From: Osedax frankpressi
Lineage: Eukaryota > Annelida > Polychaeta > Sabellida > Siboglinidae
Length of the DNA: 64,000 nucleotides
Assembly (NCBI GenBank): GCA_964035775.1
Contig: OZ038317.1
Coordinates: forward strand, 13,500,218-13,564,217
Direction of reading: 5' to 3'
The notes under the pieces were generated by a model. It was not told the DNA's origin, did no database searches, and saw only the letters and a list, made by a program, of their open reading frames with translations. This document shows, piece by piece, positions 39,701-56,400 of this stretch (position 1 is the first letter of the stretch; every line of letters begins with the position of its first letter). Made by a program: the position numbers and the translations under genes.

Positions 39701-42700
39701 TTATGATATGTTACGTTTTATGATATAGAATATTTACATTGAGTTATTGTCAAAAATCTGTATTTTACTAAATTATCCTGAAAGATTTGAGAACAAATAT
39801 ATAATATTTGAGTAATAAATATCAATAATTTAAATTAATTGATAAGATATCAATTTCCTGTAAACAAAATCATCTGTAAACAATCTATAAAACATAATCT
39901 CACATATTTATACATTTTAAATATTTAAAATTTATTTAAAATTGATTACAATAAATTATAATTTTCAAATAATTTTGCAAATTGAATATTCGAGTTCCTA
40001 TGCAAATAAATTATGATATTCTCAAAAAAGTTTAAAATCATGAAATATTTAATAAAATTCATGAACAGTTTGCTCTAAAAATACGTTTTTAATGTTCCTG
40101 TGAATTTTGCATACATTACCTGGAATAATAACAATTGCTCAGCCGGCTCTTTATTTTATTGTTTAGATGTCCTTATAAATATTTTATTCTACGTTTGATG
40201 TGATCTAAAATACGTGTAGTATAATAACGTGGATATGTTTACTGCATTGCCGAAACCCTTCGGCCAAACTGCTGACCACTTCGCAATGGTCATCCAAAAG
40301 TCCGCGCACCATTTGGCAGTACTTCTGATCAGTAGAGTTGTCCAGAATCTAAAAAAGAACAATGGCAAGAAGGTGTTGCTAGACTGAGGTATTATCAGTT
40401 TAAGAATAATAGAAATTGAATTCATCTTAAATGTTTTTTGACCTTTTTTAGAAATGATATTTCAATCGAGTTTAAATCTAAATATGTTAATTTAATAATG
40501 ATAAATAATATTTATATTTTGATAGGCAATTTATTAAATATCTAAATAAATATGAACAATATATAATATATATAATTTAAGATCAATAATAAATAAGATT
40601 TGTTAACACTTCTATAATATTATCTACTAACAGGTCCAGGAAAATTCATAAGCATATTGAAAGAACGAATGTAGAGTTCATGCTGTTGGAAATGAATCAT
40701 GCAAATTACATATAAATAAGTAAATCTAGTATTTTCTTTTGACCGATATATTATTGAAGATTATTTTAAACTAAATACTGAAGGTTTTTAATACTTTTAT
40801 AGTTAAATTGTAAGTATTTCATATTATTTACTATGAGACAAGTTATTTATTACAATTTTATAATATTAATTGTTTTTATCATTTTTAAATAGAATATATT
40901 ATAATTTATTTAAATTTAGAAGATAGATAATGAAAAATAATATATATTTTAGATATTTATAAATATTCATAGATTGTACATTTATTTATTTAAATCTCTC
41001 ATTTAAAAAAGTGTTACTATATTGATGTAAATATTTACTAACTTTAATATATATGTATTTAATATATATGTATTTAATATATATGTATTTAATATATATG
41101 TATTTAATATATATATATATATATATATATAATATCATAGTAATCAATAAACTAATTATTAAACGTACATTTATTTATATTGTCCAATACATAATTAATA
41201 TAATGATTATCAATAAAATGACAGTTAAATATAAATCCTAGATTCAAAATTATAATTTAAGGGATTATATTTTATATAATTAAAATATTCGTAAATTTTC
41301 AAATAATTCATTGTTTGAGATGACAATGATACATTAGCTGGTATTTGGTTAAAATCATATAAAGTACATGTAGTGTAAAGTACTAATATTGGTAATATTA
41401 TAAATATATAATCAAATCAATTTCAGAAGTATGTTCATATATTCTTGAATCGTTGATTCTGTACTTTATTTATTATATCCATTGTACTCAAAAGCATGGC
41501 CTCACTAATCCATCTTCTTGGAAATACATTAGAAATTTATATTGAAATGATGCACTAATTCTATTAACACGAGAGAATTAAAAATGTTGCTAATTTGAAA
41601 TGAAATCTTGACCGGTTGATATCTGATAACGAAAGCTGTAATAATGTCGGATACAAAATATGATTTTCACATTTATAATGATATAACAATTAATCCGACA
41701 TATTATTATAGGTTAGCAAATACAAATTTATGTTTTATCTGGTAAAACTGAAAATTCTATACTCATTTAATTTCATCTTGTGTCAATCATTAAAATGATA
41801 CTTGTACACAGAAAATTTTGACCACATATCTTATATAATAAAACACACTTATAATAACAATGTTATTTTATTAATTAATTCAAACATATATGAATAATCA
41901 CAGAATATAATGAAATGGAATTATTAAATATATAGAAATTTAATAATACAAAATGTACATAATTATTAATTAAAAATTAAACATTCTTATGTGTATAATA
42001 TGCTATATAAATAATTAATATAATGTAATATTGTATACATATTTTTAATTCCATTTATAATTTATGATTCTTTTAGAATATGATTAATGACAATATAAAT
42101 GCATACCAAAGAAGTAAGTCAATACTTCTTTCAATAATACAAATTATACAACAATACCTTCTTTAGGTGCACTACCTATCAATAATCTACTCAATACTCT
42201 ACAAGCTACTCTACTCAATATTCTACAAGCTACTGTACTCAATACTCTACAAACTACTTTACTCAATACTCTACAAACTACTCTATTTGCTATTCTACTC
42301 GCCGCTGTACTCTCAGCTCTACTCGCTACTCTACTCTACTTACTCTATTCTGCTATACCAAATACTTGTCAATCAATAGATTATATTATTACATGTTCTA
42401 TTATAATTTGTTAATTGAAATAGTACTTATTTAATCAAATAATATTGAAAAAATATTAATCAAATTTAATTATACTAAAATATTATAAACTAATCAATAG
42501 TAATTAATAAGTATAGTTAGTTTAGTTTTGAAGATTATATAATAGATTAAGTATTTGGAATTGATTATTCTCGATTGTCAGTAGAGTCATGTGTAAATCT
42601 AAAGAAAAATAATACATTACCCTAAAGTTGTAAAAACAAGATTATTCAATGCAACTTCTAAACTATTTGAATAGGAGAAATGAAATAATTATTGAAATAA

Positions 42701-43692
42701 CTGAACATTCAAGAAGAAGATATTGTAGAAGATGTGCACTGCACATTGTGAAGGTTTAAACAGCAACTAACCACTTGGAGAATTGTGGGATTGCAGCCGA
42801 CGATGAAAGGCAAGCCTCGGAATCCAGTGATACGATGGGCAATTCTGACAGGTAGTTCATTGTGAAGGTATTCGGCACTCCTCTGTAATAATGATTGGAA
42901 TGTGTGAATATGAGCATCGGATGAGACAATTAGTGGATACTGTATGGTAGGTTATATGAAATAATGTATTAGAGATTTTCAAGAGGAATAAACAGCAGAA
43001 GTTTATAACTTTGTGTCATTGGGTAGATTATATAATATATTATTAAATAATCTATAATATAATTATCTATAATAGTATATTAAATAATATTATACTGTAG
43101 AGTTTAAATGAGATACTAAAAACGTAAATTCATCATTCGACAAACATCTACACCATTTTATTTTTTTTTAATATAGACAGATAGACAGACAAAGAGATAC
43201 AAAGATTGTTATCAATACTTAAGTTACATCCTAGTCTTTACGGAACAATTGAAAATAATGAAATACAAACATGCACTGTTATGAAATTTTGAATTTTATT
43301 AATGTAATGAGGATTCAAGATTACATGCAACATATTCAGAATGACCAAACTTACTTCAGTAACGGAATTATATTGCATATAACTAATATGATTCACAATG
43401 CATATGAAAAGGAAGAGAGAGTAATGATTATATATATATTATATATGCATATATATACACATATATGTATATATATATATACATATAGTGTCTTCAAAGT
43501 AGGACAGCACTATCAAATACAGTAATACACATTATTACATACTATATGGAGGATATAGCCATAAACAAACTATATGATATATAAATACAATGTAGTACAT
43601 GTTAGAGAAATGTATACATTGAAGAGAATAAAAACGTATAGATAGAACTCAATTACAGACCTATTAATCTGCCTGGCATTCACACCCACATG

Positions 43693-43744
<52 letters not shown>

Positions 43745-44432
43745 TACACACACACACAGTGACTCATATATTCATACAATACAGGTATCATAGATCACTA
43801 CAGAAATTATGATATGTAAGATTACCAGTATTCAAATAGCATCCCTAATTTTAAACATTATATAATCAACTTATATATAGAAAATATTTATGAAGTATGT
43901 GCTTGTATTTAATAAATGTAAACAAAATAATCTATATTTAGAGACACAAATTAAATATTATATAATACATTATATGATCAAGAAATGGGTTAATTATTTG
44001 TTTTCAAAGATAACAAAACTTGATATGGATGGATTGCTTGTATACTGTATATTATACAGTGTATAATGTATCAGTAACAGTTTTATTTATGATAACACAA
44101 TGTAATCATTATTTATAATATATCAATTTAATCTAACTTACCAATATACTAACAGTATTTGGAATTACCAGCACACTTTCCAATATACTGAAGATAGTAC
44201 AATATATATTGTACATTAATTACTATATATAGGTACATGCCTATATATGTACATTTATGAATACAGCTGTATGATAATACATGCATGGGTCTTATAGATT
44301 CTTGGCTCAGGGGTCATCTTCGTGTTTATTATATGTTAATATTACAATGATTGAATGTCACATGAATCTGCATGAAGGTCATTGAACTATTTAGAGAAAT
44401 AGAGGGAGAAAGAGAGGGAGAGAGAGAGAGAG

Positions 44433-44467
<35 letters not shown>

Positions 44468-45047
44468 TATTTCATACTTACCAAGAGATGACTACCGTCT
44501 GAACTACGACCTGAGTACAGCATTGTGGCTGGAGTGAGACGAACAGACATCTGAAGTAAGAGAGTTGAGAAAATAAGGATTTGATTACATTTTTAATATA
44601 AAAAATCTATATAATAATTAAAAATACTTATAAGTACTTATTTCATTTATTATATATTTGAATACCAAATAAAATACATTTTCTAATGTATTAACTAATG
44701 TATAAACAAATACATTAACTATTGTATTAACTAATACATTATTGTATTTTAAATACTCCCTCAAACATCATATTCCATATTACAGATAAATAATTTTATT
44801 GAACAGTTTTAGAAATTAAAATTGCTTACATTTTCATTTCAATATTTATATACAAAATATTTAGTATCAGATATAATCATATCGTCTATTACTACATATT
44901 GCACAATACATGTAAACAATAGGGTCAGCGTAGGGTCAATACGGGGTTTGGAAGATAGATTGAACCTTGGAGGCGGCGACGTCGATTGAACCCTGGTTGT
45001 AGAATGAGGTTACGCAACGGGTCCTTTCGAGGTCGTCGGAGTCTAGG
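33757..45047 (-). CDS. BCKDK: Branched-chain alpha-keto acid dehydrogenase kinase, missing first exon(s)
   Basis: Mitochondrial protein kinase of the PDK/BCKDK family (GHKL ATPase fold) that phosphorylates and switches off the branched-chain 2-oxoacid dehydrogenase, limiting Leu/Ile/Val breakdown. Exons: 44966-45047, 44482-44550, 42772-42882, 40632-40682, 40229-40348, 38697-38795, 38446-38556, 38098-38189, 37207-37342, 34193-34299, 33757-33901, about 373 residues (human 412). Recognition blocks in order: [85 protein letters not shown]-box [23 protein letters not shown]-lid DRGGGI, YGFGLP, and the BCKDK-type ending [12 protein letters not shown]. The ending and VTSFYNQ separate it from the PDKs. 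The targeting peptide and start Met lie upstream of 45047 and were not found; the acceptor at 45048-45049 is tentative. All other junctions agree in phase. Confidence 0.95.
35315..35453. repeat. 37-bp tandem repeat, about 4 copies
   Basis: Units of AATTATCTATTAGCATTTAT followed by ATTCTAATATTCTACAT, nearly identical, in the BCKDK intron between the exons at 37207-37342 and 34193-34299. The rest of this 2.9-kb intron is AT-rich; a small GGGGAA tract is at 35948-35975. Confidence 0.92.
37349..37735. repeat. 28-bp minisatellite, about 14 copies
   Basis: Units of GTTAGTGGGTGGTAATGTAA followed by TGGGAGGA. The array starts about 7 bp upstream (transcript sense) of the BCKDK exon at 37207-37342, so its reverse complement supplies the C/T-rich stretch before that acceptor. 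Confidence 0.95.
41045..41132. repeat. ATATGTATTTAAT tandem repeat and (TA)n
   Basis: Four to five 15-bp units ATATATATGTATTTA followed by TA dinucleotides, in a BCKDK intron. Confidence 0.9.
42180..42350. repeat. CTACTCAATACTCTACAA imperfect repeats
   Basis: CTACTCAATACTCTACAA and related CTACTCT-rich units in the BCKDK intron between the exons at 42772-42882 and 40632-40682. The open frame here (plus strand) is a product of repetition. Confidence 0.85.
43680..43765. repeat. (CA)n microsatellite
   Basis: CA dinucleotides with a few AAA and TA interruptions in the BCKDK intron between the exons at 44482-44550 and 42772-42882. Confidence 0.97.
44400..44465. repeat. (GA)n-(TA)n compound microsatellite
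   Basis: GAGAGAGA then TATATATA. Its right edge is about 16 bp downstream (transcript sense) of the BCKDK donor at 44481-44480. Confidence 0.95.
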
Positions 45048-48175
<3,128 letters not shown>

Positions 48176-50498
48176 GAATTTTCTGTTTTCACTGAAACTT
48201 GTGTAAATAGAATTAATAACACTTTACCGATTAACCTAGCTTATATAAATAAGTTATAGGAGAATTTCTTTTTATTTATCGCCATACTATACTATTTTAC
48301 CATACAGCTGCAATACGACTGTGAATGGTTCTAATTTCACTCGGCGTATTGTTACATGAGTAGCTATCTAATTTTCTTTTCTTATGTTCTATCGGTTCGT
48401 TACTATCACGGAAGCACTTACATATAAGTGTCTATGATAATTAGCTTTCTTATCATAAGATCATTAAACGGTATTATATAATATTCATGTTGTTTCAGTA
48501 TTTCGATAGAGGTCCATTACTTCTATTTATAGAATGGCATTCTTGTAAATCAATATTATTAATTATTATTACTATTTTATGTTATCATTTGCTAATATTT
48601 ATAAGTGAAAAATAAATAAAAAAATTGCTCAAACTAATTTTAATTTGCTTATTTTCAGTGCAGTTTATTGATATATATATATAAATAGAGTAATATGATA
48701 TTACAATTGTATGTAGAACAGTTCAACAATAATAGAATAACTAGCATTGTTGTTAATGTTAATAACAATATTAATACATGATTTCCATTATTACTTCTTA
48801 GAATATCAGTTGGGGGGGAAGGGGTGAATCGAGTTTGCTCAGTTGTTAGGTTACCATTGTTTTAAGTTATTCATAACAATTCGTGACTCATATCTGATTC
48901 ATTATCATATATTTGATATATAAACTTATTGTTTACCATTGTTGTGGATTCATAACAACTATTGACTTAGATGACTCATCAGGAGTACAATGTATTCAAA
49001 AGTGAATTTCAGCTAAATTTCATTTCTACTATATTTATTCTTATATCAAATTGTTTAGATATAAAATATGTATGGTAGATATGAAAGTAAATCCCGGTAT
49101 TGTATATTCGCTTTAGTACTTGCAATACAAGAACATTTGGTGAAGTTACATTTATAACAATGTACTGATAGTTGAAAATAACTTCTTAACTGTTTAAGGT
49201 GTTCCGAGTTTCAAAGCAAATTAATACAATAATTTATCTAACATTCATTAGGGGGCATTTTTAATACAATTAATCCTACATATGGTATTAGTAATTTAAA
49301 AAAACTGTTATAAATATAAAATCTATTTATAAGAAACTTTTATAAATTAAAATGAACAAGTTATCTTAAATATTTATACTATAGATTAAGCGATGCATTA
49401 ATAATGTTTAAATGTTAACAAATTAAATGGTTCAAATTAGCAAAATTAATTAACTAAATCTAAATATCTTTATTTACAAATTCAATCTGTAAGTAAATTA
49501 GAAATGGTACACGCATTAAAAAAGATGGTTTATATGTTTTATTTATTTCAGATAAATGCAATAGGTGTTTGAACAATAATCAGTAGTTTGGTCCGCAGAC
49601 TGTAAGCCCACTTCGCACTACAATCGCGAATATATACAGATCGTGAAATCGCGAGGGAGAAAGCAAATAAATCTCGCTGCCGGAATAAGTTTAGTAGATT
49701 CGCTAGTCGGCAAATTGTTTTCGCGAATTGTGAAATTAGACATAATCCTCTGCATTGACTAGAGGGAATAGGGAACCACTGTTCTATAGACACCCTGTGT
49801 CCGTAAACTCAGTAGAGGGAATAGATCACCTTGGCTTCGTGTAAAATCAACTTTAATGTCGTATAGACGCAGTAGTCGTAGGAAGCTATTAGAAATTACA
49901 TCACAAGTATTACATAATTAACCCTTGAATCTCATATTCATAAATGAAAGCTGAATGGTGAATGTGTATCTATATTAAGAATGTGTATCTATATTAAGAA
50001 TTGATATCTATTTTAAGACTGCATATCTATATTTAGAATTGATATCTACGTTACGCTGAAATCTCATTAATAAATAAGTAATGCACTACAGCTTATGCTC
50101 ATTTGACTAAACTATGAATTCTAGACTGCGATTATCTAGAATGAAGATATGGTGGAGGTGTACAGACGACGTAGTGTGCGGAGTTTTGATATGATATAGA
50201 GATGTTGAAGAGCTGTAGTACGGTGTAGAACTAATGTAGAGCTAAGCGGGTCTTACCCTACCCTACGCGGTTTGTTGAAACGCAGGCGAGAGATCAGATA
50301 TTTCAAATGCGAAAAACATTCGCATATTAAAATAACGTGGTCTTCGGTAGCGTAAGTTATTCCATCCGGCTCCACAATTGTTTATTTTCAATAGTGGTCT
50401 ACGGGGTTCTATAGGGGTCTATGGGGTTCTATAGGGTTCCTATGGGGTTCTATAGAGTTCCAATGGGGTCGGCGCAGGTGAATCGCGGCGTCGAAGCC
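48176..50498. other. Region between the convergent ATG8 and orphan gene 3' ends
   Basis: Includes the ATG8 3' UTR and the presumed 3' UTR of the minus-strand orphan gene (GC-richer at 50130-50330). A patch at 49595-49760 has three TCGCGA-like motifs and a CAGTGGTTCC end like those of hAT elements at about 49771-49780 (minus strand), but no paired terminus was found. A tandem GGGGTTCTATAG tract lies at about 50402-50465. Confidence 0.5.
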
Positions 50499-53400
50499 TC
50501 ACGAGAATTCGCTGCGAACTATTTTCACGTCGTCGCCGGCGACGCCGAAGCGAAGTCGAGCGTCTTCGAAGCCAAACAGCAAACCGGATGTTGTCGTCGT
50601 CGTCGTCGTCACGGCGGCGGTGGCGGCGCCCGACTTCTTATCGCCTTCGCAGTTTTGTAAACTCAGCAGACGCTCGAGGTCGAGAAGACGCGGGCACACC
50701 AATACCAGGCGGACGCAGGTCTCGGGGTTCAGTAGGCGACGAGTCAGCTCGCCGCTTAGTTTTGTATCTGTTTTCGGGCGGGTAAAGGTTAGAGGAGGGC
50801 TTAGCTAGATCTGGCATAACCCTTCTCTCTAGAGTGTAGTGCTATTGGCGGGTAAAGGTTAGTGGAGGGTTACGGGTAGCTGGGCCTAATTCTCCTCTTT
50901 AGAGTGTAATGCTATTGGCGGGTAAAGGTTAGTGGAGGGTTACGGGTAGCTGGGCATAACCCTCCTCTCTAGAGTGTAGTGCTATTGGCAGGTAAAGGTT
51001 AGTGGAGGGTTACGGGTAGCTGGGCATAACCCTCCTCTTTAGAGTGTAATGCTATTGGCGGGTAAAAGTTAGTGGAGGTCTACGGGTACCTGGGCATAAC
51101 CCTCCTCTCTAGAGTGTAGTACTATTGGCGGGTAAAGGTTAGTGGAGGGCTACGGGTAAATAAACATAAGTGGTATGCATTAAAATGTCATAAATATATT
51201 TATATTATAAATATTTGCATTATACGATTTTAAATGTATTTTTGTTAACAAAATAACGCATGGAATATAAAAATTAAATATACATTAATATAAAATTATA
51301 TTTTATAGACCAAGTAATTATGATGAAATTAGTAGTATGTTACTGTTACTATTATGTCGATTAACAGTTTTTTAAGAGTATTTATAAATTACATTTAAGA
51401 TATATTTATGACCTAATCAAATTTAAACCATCTTGATCTACCTATTAATTTATCGAAATCATATTTATAGTCATATAATTATAATTATTAATTTATTTTT
51501 GTGGATTTGGATCTACACACTTCTTTTGTATATCATATCTATTGAATATTGTTGACAAATTAATTGTATCATAATGATACACAGTTGTATTACTAGTATA
51601 TATAGTGATAATTTGGCATTTTAAATAATTTATTCATAAATGTATACAATAATATCGGTTTGTGTCACGTGACAACTATGCAATTTGCTCAGTAATCGTT
51701 TTTACACAAAATAACAGAAGAACAGTAATAAATCTCAGAATTGTTATGATACGTAAAATATTTCTGTGCAATTTAAATCTATTATTGTGCGAATAAATTG
51801 TATTCATTTGTGGGTGTATTTAGTGCATGTGAATTATAATAATGTAAATATTAATATTTTATGTTAAATAACTTAACTAAATAATACTTAAATTAATATT
51901 ATAATGGGTATTCTAATATTAAGTGATTTTGTACATGTGTTAAATATTCATATTTATCAGAAAAAAGACAATGACAACATTAATGAAAGATATTTTTTGG
52001 ATAGGGATGAAAAATGAATGTCAAAAATAGATAATTAAATTTCAAATATAACATAATAATCTTAACAATATACTTTAGATAATAAATATATATTATTCAT
52101 AATCATAAACATCATTAGATTAAATGTTGTGATACAAGTTAAATATTTGAAGATATACAAATAATAGCACCTTTATTACATCCAATAAAAGTTACTGGTC
52201 CTTGGGATATGTTGGAATGGATTGAAATGTTACTATGCAAACACAGTTGAAAAGAACTTGATAAGAGTATTTTTATTATAGAAAAATATTTTATAAAACC
52301 TGTTCAAATTTAATATATTTGTTACAAAATACAGATAACTGTTATTTACCTTGATTTCAAGATCAATGTATCGGAACTGATTTGCTAGATCAATATAGAT
52401 ATTAATAATACAAACTATTGAGACAATCATTTTTATGCTGTCGATATTAGATTATATAATACAAAAGAATAATGCCCATTGTGAAGTTACGAAGGTTAAT
52501 AATAGTTAATTAATATCACATTTATAATATTAATAAATTTCTTTCTAGTTAGATAAAAATACTAATATTGTAAAATTAAAATATTTAGTCGATGGTTGAT
52601 AAATGTTTTCTAATTATGGGAATTAATAAATCTTGATATATACTTTGTTTGAAAAAGAATAGATTAATGATATTAGCATTTTAAGAATAATGATTTAGAA
52701 CTATATCAAAATATTTGTAATTAACTTAATTATAATAATTATTTCATTAATTGATATTACAAATGATCTCTTAGGATATTGCAATATTATATAAAAGTTG
52801 TTGTTACATAGCAAAGATTGGAAAACATATTTATATTTGATTAGAACTTAGGAATTTCTTTCAATAACAAAATGAACCTAAATAATTACAATTATTAAAT
52901 TATTTTTATAGTGTGGCATTATATTAAACATATTTCTAATATTTATTATATTCTTAACATTCTCATGTTAATTTGATTATTATTAATATTGATATACTTT
53001 TTTTTACTTATATTGATAAATGATAATCACTGGGTTTTAATGCATACGGATTAAATGTGATATTATTCATATAATTAATGGTTTAGTAAACAATGTCTAA
53101 AAATGCCACAGAAGTTAGTAATTAATCACCAATTGTTTTTTATTAAAGCATTTTATTTGGTACTATCTATTTATATTGGGTACTCTCTATGTCATTGCCA
53201 TTAATTTATTTTAATTTACAATATACATTTCATATTGCTTTATTTATTACCGTATATTATCGTATATTTACTTAAATATTTGAATTTTTATTGTTTATAT
53301 TGATATCCATAGCATCTATCTGCAAAAAATACTGGCCTTTACAATTGTTAACAATATTGTATGTAAATTATTATTTTCAGCGTCATACAATAATTCAACT

Positions 53401-56400
53401 GCGAGCATATGTTTCCATGGTTTTTATAAGTATCCTATCAAAATAATACGATATGATATTTTATTCATTGAATCCTCAGATATTATATATTATAAATGTG
53501 TATTCTTTGTTTTGTGTTATTATAATGTTAAATTTTTTTAAATTAATAAAAAAATTGGTTTAGTTACATAAAGAGTATACATTAGAGAAAAGTATATATT
53601 AGAGAATGAATTTAACTTACAGAAATAATATCAGCTAGAGAAAGAATTCAAATTACAGAAAGAACATAAAAAAAAAACAATTTGAATTACAGGAAAATTA
53701 TAAATTAAAGAATGAATGGAGAGTTATGGAAAGAGAATACGTTACAGAAAGAGAGTTTACATTAGAGAAAGTGTTTAAGTTACAGAGAGAGAGTTTACAT
53801 TAGAGAAAGTGTTTAAGTTACAGAGAGAGAGTATACATTAAAGAAAGTGTTTAAGTTACAGAGAGAGAGAGAATACATTAGAGAAAGTGTTTAAGTTACA
53901 GAGAGAGAGTTTACATTAGAGAAAGTGTTTAAGTTACAGAGAAAGAGTTTACATTAGAGAAAGTGTTTAAGTTACAGAGAGAGTATACATTAGAGAAAGT
54001 GTTTAAGTTACATAAAGAGAGAGTTTACATTAGAGAAAGTGTTTAAGTTACAGAGAGAGAGTATACATTAGAGAAAGTGTTTAAGTTACAGAGAGAGAGT
54101 TTACATTAGAGAAAGTGTTTAAGTTACAGAGAGAGAGTTTACATTAGAGAAAGTGTTTAAGTTACAGAGAGAGAGTTTACATTAGAGAAAGTGTTTAAGT
54201 TACAGAAAGAGAGTTTACATTAGAGAAAGTGTTTAAGTTACAGAGAGAGTATACATTAGAGAAAGTGTTTAAGTTACAGAGAGAGTTTACATTAGAGAAA
54301 GTGTTTAAGTTACAGAGAGAGAGTTTACATTAGAGAAAGTGTTTAAGTTACAGAGAGAGAGAGTATACATTAGAGAAAGTGTTTAAGTTACAGAGAGAGA
54401 GAGTTTACATTAGAGAAAGTGTTTAAGTTACAGAGAGAGAGTTTACATTAGAGAAAGTGTTTAAGTTACAGAGAGAGAGTTTACATTAGAGAAAGTGTTT
54501 AAGTTACAGGGAGAGAGTTTACATTAGAGAAAGTGTTTAAGTTACAGAAAGAGAGAGTTTACATTAGAGAAAGTGTTTAAGTTACAGAAAGAGAGTTTAC
54601 ATTAGAGAAAGTGTTTAAGTTACAGAGAGAGTTTACATTAGAGAAAGTGTTTAAGTTACAGAGAGAGAGTTTACATTAGAGAAAGTGTTTAAGTTACAGA
54701 GAGAGAGTTTACATTAGAGAAAGTGTTTAAGTTACAGAGAGAGAGAGTTTACATTAGAGAGTTGTGAATAGCAGAAGGAATGAAATGAGTATAAACCGCA
54801 ATTAGAATCATTAAATGAAGATTCAGCTTCGTATCCACTATCCTCGTGTGGAATAGTCGGAGAAAGTAGTAAATTAGTTTTCTCATCACCATTCCGCGAA
54901 ACCGAAATCACCAATAATCCTGGTTAGGAGGAATGCGGGAAATTTGTTAATAGTAGTTAATGAAGTTGTTATATACAATATAGATATTATATAATATAGA
55001 TATTATATAATATAGATGTTAAGGAGAGGCCATAGTCATCAAATATAATTTTTATAATATTTTACTGATTTTTTTTATAATATATGAATATAAATGTTTA
55101 TATATTAAGAATATTAATTTGGAATTTCAGATCGAAAAAACAATATAAATTAAATAAATTACATTATATAAGAAGTGTTAAAATAAAAATATTAATATAT
55201 ATATATCAATTACAATAATATATCATTGAATTCAAATTAGAAAAACCAAATTATCTATAATTCAATATTCTACCCACCAAATAAGATAATATTATTATCA
55301 AGTGATATCAACAGCAAATAAACAGTTTCAGGTTATTTCCTTTGTATTTTTGAATTTTTCAAATAAATTACCAATAATTTTTGAATTTCTATTACTTTAT
55401 GACAAAATAATAAACACTCATTACATATAAGTGATATGCTAACTGGACATATTCACAACAATATAATGTTAGCTTTTACATATTATTATATATCAATATA
55501 GTAGATATATAGTAGATATATATTAAATATAAAATAGAATTTTATAATAAAATTATTATAAATAGTGATCATATTTTGATTATAGGTTTTATTATATTTT
55601 ATTACATCGTAAACCAGTAACTTTACTTGCCACTGAACCAGAATCAATCATTGAACCATTAGAAGTCTATGAATTTTTATGAATGTTCCTGTATATGTAC
55701 CTTTCTGTATATATTGCAATAAACCTACCATAAACTTTGTTATTTTTACTGTGTTCATAATAAATATAAATAATAAAGCTTATAATCTTTCAAGAGCATT
55801 TTCTCGGAATAATTATTTTCTTTCACCTATTGTCATAAAATGTAAAAGTGGGTAATAGAGGTAATTCAATAATCCAATAATCCAATGTATGCATTGATAA
55901 ACCAGAAAATAAACCTTTTTCAAATGTGTGTATATAACTTCATATACATTCAATAAACACTAATTTATATGCACAAAAATGGTCAATATTATTTAGTAAA
56001 GTTCAGAAAATGATATAGTTTCATATTATCAACATCGAAAAAATAAAATGTTAAAATGTTAAAATGCATACATTTACTATAAATAGGTCAAACATATTTG
56101 GCAATATTCCAAAAATGGAATCACTTGTTATACTTTATCTATCTCTATACATCGCTGTCTACCATGTAAATATTGATGACTGCAATTTTATAAAAACAAT
56201 ATTTTTATTACAAATAATTAAAAGAATACCTAAAAATCTATGAATTAATAAATTATTTAATAACCCAGCTATAACAATTATGATGTATATATATAATTAT
56301 TTATGTAGAATTTGTGCGATATTAAATTATATTTTTATGATAATTATTGAATTCATATTTTATTTATATTAAATAGATAATAAATAAATACACTGACAAA

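Noticed and set aside
49548-49793. Minus-strand 81-codon frame in a GC-richer patch, with a CAGTGGTTCC motif like an hAT end
   Set aside because: No family match, no paired terminal repeat and no 8-bp target duplication found.
54732-54914. Alternative short ending (I-I-G-D-F-G-F-A-E-W, stop) at the 54919 acceptor
   Set aside because: Phase-compatible only with donor 57334; the chosen frame is longer, more protein-like and links in phase to the final exon.
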